A stretch of 64,000 nt of DNA from Perkinsus chesapeaki. Taxonomy: Eukaryota; Perkinsozoa; Perkinsida; Perkinsidae. Positions within the stretch are counted from its first letter, which is position 1, and each line of letters opens with the position of its first letter. Under the pieces are notes generated by a model. That model saw only the letters and a list, made by a program, of their open reading frames with translations, did no database searches and had not been told where the DNA came from. A program made the position numbers and the translations under genes. Shown piece by piece: positions 34,094-44,022 of this stretch. Location of the stretch: positions 39,013-103,012 of the forward strand of contig JAAPAO010000039.1 in assembly GCA_013115145.1 (NCBI GenBank), in the 5' to 3' direction.

Positions 34094-34154
34094 ACGCCTT
34101 CCCACAAGGCCGGAATAGTCCCCGACTTGCTTATTTTCCAGTTTTTCCTCCCCC

Positions 34155-35615
34155 ATGGGCTCTTCCGGTCCCTCCACGCACCGTTTCATGGGCTTCGTGC
34201 TGCTCACAGCCGTATTAGTGTTCTCACTGATTCGTCTGGGAAGAGCCAATGAGAAGCCAGCAGTACTCCGGATTGAAGAGGCCGTCAACGCCTCCGACTG
34301 GACGCTTGCATCCGAGTTGCTCAGACAAGAAGTCATAGCTGGCAGAGGCTCCGAAGTCGACTTGAGGATACGCCAGGTATTAAGGGAATAATTGAATGAT
34401 GAAAATAATAAATAATGCAATATATTGGTATTAAAAGTCTATCGAGGGTATCCGGTCGGAAGTGCCGGGATGGGCTTCACTGCGGCTGATGGTCGCTCAG
34501 TTTCGTAGCTATAAGTCTGTCCATGAAAAAACAACATATGAATATCCGGCCTGCTATTAACGGGCTGGATAGGTGGGGGTGTTGCTATCAGTGTGTCATT
34601 CTTCATACTACAGGAATTTTAAAATTTAATTTTCTCGCCAACCCAATCGAGTATCATTATCACCGTATGCCGTTAGAAAGTCACTCTCGAGGGCTTTCGA
34701 ATGTCGCACGTGTCGTCGAAATATTCCCCCTCCTGAGGAAGTTATTCGAAAAAGAACATTTTTTGGGACACTGTATATAAATCTTGGAAACAACGCATTC
34801 GCCTTAGACAATTGCGCGCACCTTGTGAGAGAGCCTTCGATATTGTCACGCCTCACTTTTTCTGTCAGCTCTCCGCGAATCTCCATCACCAGGCAGATCA
34901 TTTGGTTCGACTGTTAGACCGAGATTATGCCATGGGGCACTACGCTACAGTGACACCAGCTATACAGTGGGCACAGAATTCAACACACGTTTTTATGAAT
35001 ATTAAGTTCTCTCACCGATGGAACAGCCCAGGTGAGGTCGTGGGTTCGATCCCCGCGTGCGGTATTTTTTCACGAAATCACAGCCTCTTTGCCGTCAATA
35101 TAATGCTCCTAAGCGAGCTGCTAGAATCTATGAGCTCGAATTTGCCATTCATGAAAAAATCTTACTAGTGCGGAAAATATCTTTTTACTAAAATTGCTTG
35201 AAGCTGACTGTCCCTTAAGCCACTATGTAGATGGGATTACCGTCCATTGAAGTCTAACCTGTGGGCTTGCGGCCAAGTTCCTGTTCCTGTGAGGGCTGAG
35301 GAGAACACACTATCGCGAGGGCGTTGGTTTTTCAATAGTGCATCCAAATCGCTAGTTAGACTTGTCGGGATTCTGAAAAACGCCGCAAAGATATAATGAT
35401 GTGAAGTGGTCCGATGTCGGATGAATCTTGGGCGATCTTTGCCTATCTTCCCCACAGGTGCGCTTCGCGTTCGGGACCCCCAATTGTCGGTGTCACCTTG
35501 TTGTTTCAATTTCTCGGCCACCGGAGAGCTCTCTGGTGTGGTGAAGCGCTACATCCTCAGTTTCGAGCTTGCCCATGATGTCGTGCCCTATCTTGAAGAT
35601 GATCAGAGTATGTAG
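34155..35615 (+). CDS. Signal-anchored CS-domain protein
   Basis: Exons 34155-34376, 34893-35031 and 35458-35615 join in phase. N-terminal hydrophobic segment (GFVLLTAVLVFSLIRLG) acts as signal peptide or anchor. Then a helical part, ASDWTLASELLRQEV, and the CS (HSP20-like) domain: YATVTPAIQWAQNSTHVFMN, IKFSHRWNSPG, FNFSATGELSGVVKRYILSF. This arrangement of TPxIQWxQ...v.l.ikF..r...PG matches CS-domain proteins of the alveolate secretory pathway, thought to be co-chaperone-like. The frame stops at 35615, but a strong GTATGT donor at 35608 just before the stop suggests that a C-terminal exon follows; candidates near 35795 were not resolved. Intron 2 starts with a tRNA B-box-like GGTTCGATCCC, 16 nt after the donor. 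Confidence 0.7.
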
Positions 35616-35936
35616 GGGGAGGGCGGTTCGTGGCTGGCTAGTTACTGGTACAGTTGCAGTTTTGGTACTTCTGATGGGTATCTCAACTGCGTTATCATTA
35701 AGTGAATCTATAAGTACATTAATTAATATAGTCTACTACTAAGTAGTAGATTAACTAGTCTACAGCATGTAACTATTTACTTGTATTTCCAGCTGTGTTT
35801 TCAGCTCAGAAGAGAATGTCGGCTTCGGCGTTGCTTCTGGTCCTGACATCTGACCTTCCTCTACGAATCCTTGCTCCTCGCGGTGATATAGATTTGCACT
35901 TCTGTACTGACGTCAGCTCTGTGCCTTACTGGGGTC

Positions 35937-36042
35937 GTTCAATAAACCAATTTTGAAATTCAGAATCGATTCCAGAACTGCTTTTAACACGTAAAATGCG
36001 ATGCTGGAATCGATTCTGAATCTCAGAATTGGTTTAATGAAC
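35937..36042. mobile_element. Inverted-repeat element (39-bp arms), MITE-like
   Basis: Left arm 35937-35975 (GTTCAATAAACCAATTTTGA...) and right arm 36004-36042 are reverse complements with about three mismatches, separated by 28 bp. A compact element of this shape fits a miniature inverted-repeat transposon or a strong hairpin. Non-coding. Confidence 0.8.
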
Positions 36043-36145
36043 ATTGGGTATAATTCGGTGCTTATGTGAGAATCCACATAAGCTTCGCTCCGCCCTATCG
36101 ATTTCCATTTTTTCAGGTTGGTGGACACAATCTAGCGTTGGCAGG

Positions 36146-36804
36146 ATGACCGTGACGCTGAAGAAGAATGCCCCGAAAAAATGGAGACAGCTTGTAGCTG
36201 GAGGACACAATGACAAGGTGGGACTAGTAAGGCTAGGAAGGCCCCGACTCTCCGCGACTGAGTCTCCTACAGTCCGTTGTCCGTTTGGCTGGCTTGTTTT
36301 GTCGGGCAATGGATGATTACGCACCTCTAGAGACGCTGGAGATTTCGCGGGAGTTTCTGGAATGTTTTTTCCACGGGAGTGACGGTGGATTTGCTCATTG
36401 AGTTGGTCGGATGGAATCTTGCGCACCGTGAAGATTTTGTTTTTTAGCAACCTGCGGTTGGGTATGTCGGGCGATGGCTCGACCTCGAGGAAAGATACGC
36501 CTCGGAGTTGGCTGGTGTTGCTTACGATGATAGTACCGAGCATGCTCTAGTATCTTCTACTGCTGAGAAAAGGCCCCGTCATAAAGATTCAAAACTGGTC
36601 GAGCTTGCAAGATACGTTCGAGGTCGATTGATGCCGAAACCGCTGCGAGCGTTGATGCCAAAGTCGGCAGATGCCCCTAGGACTGTAATTGCTATTGCCT
36701 TCTCGTTTTGGCTGGGCATATCGGCAGTTGCTCTCATGGTAGCTAGGATTGGTTTTAAGCCCAACGGTGTTGCAGATTCCTGTAAAGATACTAAACAAGA
36801 ATAA
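36146..36804 (+). CDS. Small single-pass membrane protein, unknown
   Basis: First exon 36146-36217 (MTVTLKKNAPKKWRQLVAGG...) and last exon 36448-36804 join in phase 0. The last exon encodes YVGRWLDLEERYASELAGVA, a basic stretch and one membrane helix (VIAIAFSFWLGISAVALMVA) near the C-terminus. Sequence from 36236 to 36380 is also open (SVVRLAGLFCRAMDDYAPLE) and may be a middle exon, but its donor phase does not match, so it is left out. No family recognised. Confidence 0.5.
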
Positions 36805-37011
36805 CATACGTTCTGTTATCGGTTCGCGTTAGTGGTGGAGGATTCTGTGGCCCGCCAGCGGGGATCTCGGAAAAATTACCCCGTCACGCGAATGCCGTGT
36901 GAACGGCGTATAGAACTGATCTACCTGTATGGATATTCTACCGCTAGCGTTTTGAAGTGCTGTTGACCGCCCTCAGTCGGAAAATATCATTCTGAAAATA
37001 GGGCTGCTGCT

Positions 37012-37305
37012 GAATAAGTATTACTTATTATATTTAGTATTACTTATTATATTTAGTATTACTTATTATATTTAGTATTACTTATTATATTTAGTATTAC
37101 TTATGATATTTAGTATTACTTATGATNNNNNNNNNNNNNNNNNNNNNNNNNNNNNNNNNNNNNNNNNNNNNNNNNNNNNNNNNNNNNNNNNNNNNNNNNN
37201 NNNNNNNNNNNNNNNNNNNNNNNATATTTAGTATTACTTATTATATTTAGTATTACTTATGATATTTAGTATTACTTATTATATTTAGTATTACTTATTA
37301 TACTT
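37012..37305. repeat. 19-bp AT-rich minisatellite containing an assembly gap
   Basis: Units of TTACTTATTATATTTAGTA, some with G for T in the TTATGATA variant, on both sides of a run of N. The true copy number is unknown because of the gap. Confidence 0.95.
37127..37223. other. Assembly gap (97 N)
   Basis: Unresolved bases inside the 19-bp minisatellite; probably a collapse of near-identical repeat units, so the stated length may not be real. Confidence 0.99.
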
Positions 37306-37420
37306 TCCGACTGATTACTTAAGTGATCTGTAACTCGCCGTAGGTTGCGTCGCTGTATGGGTTCACGTCAAGTATCTTGCCATTGTTGAGCTTGAAGCAG
37401 AGATTTGTTACTTTTTCGCT

Positions 37421-38515
37421 ATGGCAGCAGCAGCATGCAGTTCCTCATCAACAATAGTCGAGTCTCACTCGCCTACTGAGATAACCGAGATCACAGAACC
37501 TGCTCCCGGAGCTACCGTCCCGTCGACTGTGGAGCAGCCCTCTGTACAGTGTCAAAATATTGAGGAAGAGTCCGCAGGATCAACGGTATGCTCGTTGAGC
37601 TATTATGTATCTTCCTCGCTTAACCTCTAGATTCTCCCTTCTTAGGCCCCTTCCATGGCTTCGTCGGATAATGTTGATGTATCCGACAGTCGTTACTATC
37701 ATGATGTCGCGGTGCTTACCGATGCTCTCATTGCCCTGGTCACCTGGCCTGTCACCTTCGTCTGCGTTGTAGGCCAGGCTCTATAAATTTCTCTCACTCT
37801 TTTTCAGTTCCTCCCGGCCCCCATCAGTAACGTTGTTCGTAGCAGCACTCGACCTTTGGTCTACAGGAGCACCGCCGTCGCCAAGGCCAGTGCTCGCGTG
37901 ATGGCTAGGGCTCTCCGCACGGCCTCAACGAAGGAGTCCAGAGTTGTAGGCGTCCGCTTTGCTATGACGGGTCGAACTCGGTTGAGGTCAGGTCGTCATT
38001 TTGTGTGCGGAATTGTGGCTTCGTGTTTGTGCTCTGATGACGACCAAGGAGATGCGCGAGCTCGGCGATACCTTCTACAGGCTCACCCTGGCTATTATAC
38101 AGGTGCTGCGCACGCGTAACGTTGAAGACTTGTTAGAGAGCGTGAAGGACCTGACTGGTAGGATGACGGCGGCACCGTTGGTGTTGGAAGATTATTGGCT
38201 ACTTCAGGCTCGACGGTGGAGTTGATCGGCCAGACATCAAATGACGTCAAGAAGATTATTGATGGAGAAAAAAGCGAAAGGAAGCAGGTTAAGCAGCTCA
38301 CCGCTAAGCCGACGAGCACCGAGCCTCCGACTGATGAGCAGTCAGTCCCGGCGCCTACCTCTGATAACGGCGTCAATGAGATCTCATCCAATAAGATATC
38401 CGAAAGCATATTTACATTCCAAGTTGATCTGAGATCGCCTTTGACGATATCAGTTATTGTGTTACTCGCTACTGTGTGGTTATATGGTTTTCTTAAGCTA
38501 CTACAAACTATCTAG
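37421..38515 (+). CDS. Tail-anchored protein of unknown family
   Basis: Five exons keep phase: 37421-37585, 37646-37768, 37808-37945, 37992-38157, 38208-38515 (stop TAG), 299 residues; introns are 39-60 nt. N-terminus is Ala/Ser/Thr/Glu-rich and disordered. The middle has hydrophobic helices (VLTDALIALVTWPVTFVCV; VVILCAELWLRVCALMTT) and a helical segment SVKDLTGSTVELIGQTSNDV. The C-terminus ends with a membrane helix (SVIVLLATVWLYGFLKLLQ) followed by three residues, as in tail-anchored proteins. Function not recognised; ER or other endomembrane location is likely (inference). Confidence 0.65.
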
Positions 38516-38757
38516 TTGACTACCAAATAGACTGTAAATAAGTGCCCATTACAAGTGGTCAATTTCATCACTATTGAATTGTTAGTCTTCGGTTTCTTCT
38601 GGTTTCAAGCATCAATCCTTGGTTGCGTTGTGTAGTATTGGCCAGGGGTGTTCGTATAAGATAGGACAAAGCCTATTGACGTGTCCAACTATTTGTACGA
38701 GTGTCTTTTCATTGCTATATATTCTGAACACACATTCGCAAAAGCTTGGATTTTGTC

Positions 38758-38829
38758 GGGCGTGTGGTGTAGTGGTATCACGTCTGCTTTGCATGCAGAA
38801 GGCCCCGGGTTCAAACCCCGGCACGTCCA
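38758..38829 (+). tRNA. tRNA-Ala (anticodon UGC)
   Basis: Cloverleaf closes by eye: acceptor GGGCGTG with CACGTCC (one G-U), D arm with TAGTGGTATCA, anticodon stem TCTGC/GCAGA around loop TTTGCAT (anticodon TGC), T arm CCGGGTTCAAACCCCGG, discriminator A. No intron. It lies 126 bp upstream of the Mei2-like gene on the same strand. Confidence 0.93.
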
Positions 38830-38858
38830 ATTTTAAGAATTTGTTCCATTTCTTTATC

Positions 38859-38872
38859 AGCGGAGCGAAGCG
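38859..38872 (+). repeat. GGCGGAGCGAAGCG-type motif
   Basis: AGCGGAGCGAAGCG, one of six occurrences between 36 and 49 kb: also 46175-46188 and 46209-46222 (+), 48910-48922 (+, within a likely coding exon), 36081-36094 and 49081-49093 (reverse complement). Confidence 0.7.
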
Positions 38873-38955
38873 CGTGAGACGCGCTCCTGCGTACACGAGT
38901 AATCTGGGGTTCGGTGCCTATCTCTGGTAGTTAGTTCTGTTCTATCGAGGTATAC

Positions 38956-40452
38956 ATGGAGGTACAAGTGGAGAATACACCACATACGGCCGAGAGACTG
39001 ACCCGAGGAAGTCTGGGTGATGGTACGCTATTAAGCCCTCTATGCCTTAACCGCCAATCTACACCAGTTTCGCCGGGGCCACTTCCCGATATGCCCGGTA
39101 TGGAGATCAATTTTCGGAATACCTTCTTGGAGGTCAGCCCGAAACTCAGTGTTTCAATGCCGAGGCCCCAGACAATGCCCAACTTGAATGAGCAGCTGGC
39201 AATGGGAAGCCCGACGTATATTGAAGATCTAGAGTTCGACTTCGTCCATGGTGATGGTATAGGCCTTCTTGAGGAAGCCCATGTTGATACAACAGGAGCT
39301 TTTGGGTCTGATGTGTATGATGCAAATACCTTCAGGGACGCTTGTGAGACCCTCCTAAGCTGTGGTACTAACGATGTCAGTGACACCGTAAGCGGTTTGA
39401 TGATAGAAGGTTTACATTCTGGTCTATCTCCGATGGTTGATATACCTAATCGGGGTAATGGTTGTTCATACTCCCCTGCATCTCGTCAACAGTACAAGAT
39501 TAATCGTGAGGTTAATAGTACTCAACCCGAAGATCTTCCTCCTGATATGTTAACAACGGTGATGCTTCGTAACATTCCTAACAAGCTTAGTCAGATGGAT
39601 ATCGCTAATGCTGTTAAACATGAAGGCTTCTTAGGGGAGTTTGACTTCTTCTATTCCCCTCTAGATTTCAAATCGGGCAGTAACCTAGGTTACGCTTTTA
39701 TCAATTTTACGTCTCATGAAGTAGCTGTCCGCTTTAGAGACACAATAGCCGGTGTATTGCTCGCTCGTTCCGTTGCTGAAGCCAACACATCTGGCCTATA
39801 TTGGGATGACAGTAACACCTCTTCAAAGGCGACTATTATCACCCCGGAGGTATCTGCCCAGCTCATGCGCAGCAACAAACAGTGTGGTGTTGCATGGGCT
39901 CGCATACAAGGTTTGGAGGCCAACATCAAGCACTATCGTAACAGCCCGGTTAACGAGCTTGCTTCGGAGTTCAGACCTATGTTATTTGCTACTAAGGAGT
40001 TGGTTGTAGATCACCCTGCAATACCAGCGGGTGCGGCTTTGCCTTTCCCTCTCCCTGATCGCTCAAATAACATGATGACTTCACAGTATCATTACAATAA
40101 TAATCGAGAACATATTGCTGGTATGCAACAGCAGCAGCGGCAAGCTCAAAAGTTTAGAGGAACTAATAACATCTTAACTCAAGCTCAATGTGCTCAAAAG
40201 ATATTTGCCGGTGGTCTCTCCAATGCGACCAGCAGCGAAAGTCTTGCATCATACTTTACTCTGAGATTTCCGATGTTTGACCTTGTGGAGGCGGTGGTTA
40301 TTATGGATCGTCGCAGTGGCGTTAGTAAAGGTTTTGGTTTTGTCACTTTTGCATCAGATGAGGCTGTGCAACACATTTTGCACCCGATGAATGGTCCGCA
40401 CATTATCGACGGTCACCCAGTGGTGTTACGTAACTATACGAGCAGTCGCTAA
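38956..40452 (+). CDS. Mei2-like RNA-binding protein
   Basis: Single exon, 498 residues. Residues about 197-300 form the Mei2-type C-terminal RRM (RRM_2): TTVMLRNIPNKLSQMDIANA, FDFFYSPLDFKSGSNLGYAF and INFTSHEVAVRF, with the MLRNIPNK and GYAFINF hallmarks. Residues about 414-495 form a second, ordinary RRM: KIFAGGLSNATSSESLASYF as RNP2 strand and GVSKGFGFVTFAS as RNP1. Between them is a Gln-rich linker. In fungi and plants Mei2 proteins control meiosis and development through RNA binding; in alveolates they are RNA regulators of unknown target. Having an ordinary RRM after the Mei2 RRM is unusual, since RRM_2 is normally last. The N-terminal 190 residues have no domain. Confidence 0.9.
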   Translation: MEVQVENTPHTAERLTRGSLGDGTLLSPLCLNRQSTPVSPGPLPDMPGMEINFRNTFLEVSPKLSVSMPRPQTMPNLNEQLAMGSPTYIEDLEFDFVHGDGIGLLEEAHVDTTGAFGSDVYDANTFRDACETLLSCGTNDVSDTVSGLMIEGLHSGLSPMVDIPNRGNGCSYSPASRQQYKINREVNSTQPEDLPPDMLTTVMLRNIPNKLSQMDIANAVKHEGFLGEFDFFYSPLDFKSGSNLGYAFINFTSHEVAVRFRDTIAGVLLARSVAEANTSGLYWDDSNTSSKATIITPEVSAQLMRSNKQCGVAWARIQGLEANIKHYRNSPVNELASEFRPMLFATKELVVDHPAIPAGAALPFPLPDRSNNMMTSQYHYNNNREHIAGMQQQQRQAQKFRGTNNILTQAQCAQKIFAGGLSNATSSESLASYFTLRFPMFDLVEAVVIMDRRSGVSKGFGFVTFASDEAVQHILHPMNGPHIIDGHPVVLRNYTSSR

Positions 40453-40630
40453 GATCAGTTTTCCATGTACATTTCATTGCCTATGGATCTTCTTTGATCC
40501 CTCGAGCGTTGGTTTCCAGGTTCATTCAGATTGGTATTAGGAAGCCCTTTCGCCATTAATGGCCCATTAGACTTTCCATAGATTTGCGTTATTAAACACC
40601 ACAACAGTGTAAATTAGAAGAACACCACTT

Positions 40631-42092
40631 TTATGGGCCACTTGTCGAATTAACTATCCTCAATGCATCTTGAAGAGCCCTTGTGTAATGGTTCAGCGCC
40701 TGATGATGTAAACTAATTATTAATGAGGAGTATAATCTCACCTGGACAATATCATCATCACATTGCTCTCGTTGTTGAGCCTCAAGAACCAAATTGTTTT
40801 TTATCGCGGCGACCTCCTCCAGAATAAACGATTGGAACTTCTCGTCGCCTTTCTCCCTCAGCCGCTTGCATTCCGTTACGGTTTCGCGCAGCTCACTTAA
40901 CTTCGTCTCGCGAGACACTCTTTCCTGCTCCAAACGACCTGGCAGAAACCTCCGAGTGATTGCCTACAAAATACAGAGGAAAGTTTAGGATAACACCTCG
41001 GGAACTGAAGATTATTATGATACTCTTCCGGCAAGAAAATAATGAGGACGAGCGGCTTCGGGGATACCTTCGGTTCGATACTCCAGGTCCGCCAAACGCT
41101 TTGCCACATTTGTCTCTCGCTCCTGACGAGATATCCTATCACTCTCCATCGCATTGTGAAGAGCCGACACATCACGCGCAACTGAAGCGTTCTTTTCCTG
41201 AAATGAAATCGTGCGGGACAATGGGCACGTATGGCTCGAGGTTGTCTAATAAGCAACCTACTTCTATGTCCCTGATGTATCGTTCCCTTTCTGTAGCGAA
41301 GTCTCTCTCAACTGCCGCGACCCTCTCACTTATGGCATCAACCGTACCTGAGGTTAGTATTCGACAGATCGAACAAGTGTCGTGGAAATCATTTCCCGCT
41401 CGTCCAGGGGAGTCTATCCACGGCGACGAAAACGCATGGCTGGAGGCGTAACTAAAGTTAGACTTATGCTTGAAAAAATCGTCCTGAAGGCTAATTAATA
41501 GAAAGAAAAATGTATTTTATTTTTGAGAGAACAAATTTGAAGCCAGGTCCCACTGGGAGCAGGATCCTCTATGGCTCCCTGCTGACGCTTTTGAGGAGAT
41601 TCTGCCTCGTGAAAGTGGAAAAGTAGGGAAAAGGTGAAAAGTAAAGGTGGGTGAAAGTAAGTTTAGAGTAGTCGAATGTTGCTTGTCCGTTTAATTCTGC
41701 ATATCCATTTGTGCGGTGAGCTTTGGGCCAGACGGTGGAGCAATTGATGGGACATGAATCTCCGCTGTCACAGAGATATCTTCAGCAGATGGAGTACAAC
41801 AAGGAGGAATGTTCTCACCTTGAAGCTGGTCCAATCTGTCAGTGAAGAAGGTCTCCATCCTCTCCTGTGCTGCTGTGATTTGCATCTCGAACATTCTGAA
41901 GCTCGGCACACTTGAAGCTCCATCGTGGCGCCTTCATTCACCCTTTCATCGCTTTGTTCGCTTCCACTCGATGCTTTATCTCCGAGTTGAGCGTTCGTTC
42001 CAGTTTACCGACCCCCTCGCGGATGGAGCCAAGTCGGGTCTCCTCCGAGTCTCTACGGTGTCGGACTTCTTGTTCCATTTGCCGCTCGATAC
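40631..42092 (-). CDS. SF-assemblin (striated fibre assemblin)
   Basis: Six exons keep phase: 42092-41942, 41901-41819, 41347-41262, 41197-41068, 40938-40742, 40699-40631 (stop TAA), about 238 residues, almost all heptad coiled coil. Family landmarks: ERQMEQEVRHRRDSEETRLG, TVDAISERVAAVERDFATER followed by ERYIRDIE, QERETNVAKRLADLEYRTE, and the C-terminal ALNHYTRALQDALRIVN. SF-assemblin builds non-contractile fibres attached to basal bodies in flagellates and the daughter-positioning fibre in apicomplexans. The 5' exon is missing: the first exon begins at an acceptor in phase 1, and its upstream partner was not found. Confidence 0.88.
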
Positions 42093-43081
42093 CTACGCCG
42101 CAATGCACCGCGTCATCGGCGCCACGGGAAAGACCAGGGAGACATGGGGCTGGATGAAGAGCTGACGATCGAAGTTTCTTTTATTGGTGTGTAACTGTTA
42201 TGGTGAATCTATGTGTCGAATTATTTAGCTGTTAATGATCAGCGACTCTAACTTATTATTATTAAAAATAGATATAAGTGGTAATAGCGTTCGATGCGCC
42301 AATAATAGTCGGCGACCGTCGCACTAAAATTCACCTCTATACTTTACAAAGATGCTCACTCTAACGCAGTCTTCTATGGTTTAATAAAGGTACATGCTCG
42401 GTACAATTATAATCATATTGCTACTTCCTATTATACCTCGACTGCATAGAGCGTTGACAGAGACTCTCTACTAGAGAGCCACTTCAGGACTGGTGGCATT
42501 ACGGTTGCGTGCCACGCAGTTGGCTTTCAGCTACTCAAAGCCTAACCCTTCTGGATCTAATGTGCTTCAAGTAAATACGGCTCGGTTCAGTGTCAATAAA
42601 TAATAAACGTATACCTGTATCAGATTTGGTCATTCCAGCACTGTGTGTTATTGTAACAAGTAGTATATATTAATATTATATAAGTAATAATATATTGTAT
42701 GATCAAGTATATATTAGTAAGCACTGTGTTATTGCGGACCTGTAAATCTCTCTTGCAAGACAGCAAGCTTGGATGATACCCCTTTCCCGGCCGCTATCGG
42801 ATCCGAGGAAGATTGAAGATGTTGTTGCTGCATAAGCTGAAGATGTATACGAGAACTGGATGAGGAAGTCGTGGAGATATGTCAATTGGTGAGCCCAGAG
42901 AGAACGCGTTCGCGATAGGAATGTATTTTTAGTTAGATCTCTTGAGCCTCGAGCGACTTCAAGGTCCTACAGATGATCTGTTGGATTAACTCAACGTGAA
43001 GCAGGCTTATAATTGACTAAACAACACACCGGCCATATATTTAACCATATCAACACCGATAACATGACAACAACAAAAGGG
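42093..43081. other. Spacer, AT-rich, no supported feature
   Basis: Contains the unseen 5' exon and promoter of SF-assemblin and an AT-rich stretch at 42650-42710. Short open frames only. Confidence 0.35.
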
Positions 43082-44022
43082 CTATTCTGAATGCTCCACC
43101 ATGGTCACCTCGTTAACCATCTCGAGGGCTTCCTTCCAGTAAACACCACTCATCACAACCGACAGCAATACAATCAATACAACCTGATTTCAAAAAAGAG
43201 CGGTATGAAGCTAACACATTCGCCTCTGTTAACCTCAGACGCTGGAAAACGCGAAAATTCTTCGGAAACTACCGAAATTTTCCGTAAATTTTCTTATACA
43301 TTTCAACCTACCAGATACTCCCACGGCAGAGGTTCTTTCTCATTCCAAATCTTGCTCGTTGGTCCCACCGGATTTGGTCCAAACAACGAAACCGATGGCG
43401 CTGGCAAAGCAAATCCCTCCTGATCAGCTTGTTTCTGAGTTATAATCGATCAACTGGGCGCGCGCTGTCTCCTCTCATCTCACCGGTACAACAGTGGTCT
43501 TCTCATGTGTGTGATGTTCGGTGAAGGAAGGTTGACGTAACGGATATACCGGAGCTTGCGCAGGATTCCGCAGGCGCCTGGCCGGGGCAGAACGATTTGG
43601 GTCGATAAGGTCGATGCTGACAATCTCCATGGAGCTCATCGGTTTTACGTATTGACGCCCTTCTGTGAAGAGACGCTCTGAGCGGAGAGAAAGCAATACC
43701 GATATCGCGACGGGCTTATCTGCGTCGCAGTTTTTTTTGCTGGAAAAACTTTTTTGCGAGGAATTTTTCCGAAAAAAAAGAAAAATAACTTCTTCGTGTG
43801 AGGAAATAATTTGTATTATTTCCTAATTTGTAATAATTTGAAAAAAAAAAGATTTTTTCGGTGATCAAGGATTCTTGGATGCGTCAACTAGAAAGCGTCA
43901 CTGCGCCACAAAATCCGACCTCTCACGAATGATTCTTCATCGACACTTCCAAGAGCATCCAGGATTTCCTGCCCGCGAACGACCTTCCCGATGGGCACAA
44001 AACCCTCAGGCCTGTTTCGAAC
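43082..44022 (-). CDS. Cyclophilin-like (PPIase) membrane-anchored protein, 3' exons only
   Basis: Four exons join in phase: 44022-43920, 43677-43484, 43419-43312, 43183-43082 (stop TAG). The first reads RPEGFVPIGKVVRGQEILDA, matching the conserved GFxPFGxVVxGMxVvDxl segment near the end of cyclophilins; the next continues RLFTEGRQYVKPMSSMEIVS (IxxEGxxYLxxxFPxLxxI). After the domain comes a Pro-rich linker and a C-terminal membrane helix (VVLIVLLSVVMSGVYW) with a short tail. The catalytic core (FHR, QFGD regions) should be encoded by upstream exons at lower transcript positions (44030-45000), which I could not assemble, so activity cannot be judged. Probably an ER or vesicle membrane foldase. 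Confidence 0.6.

Noticed and set aside
36236-36380. Middle exon (SVVRLAGLFCRAMDDYAPLE) for the small membrane protein at 36146
   Set aside because: The acceptor side is in phase, but no donor keeps phase with the last exon; left as unresolved and not included.
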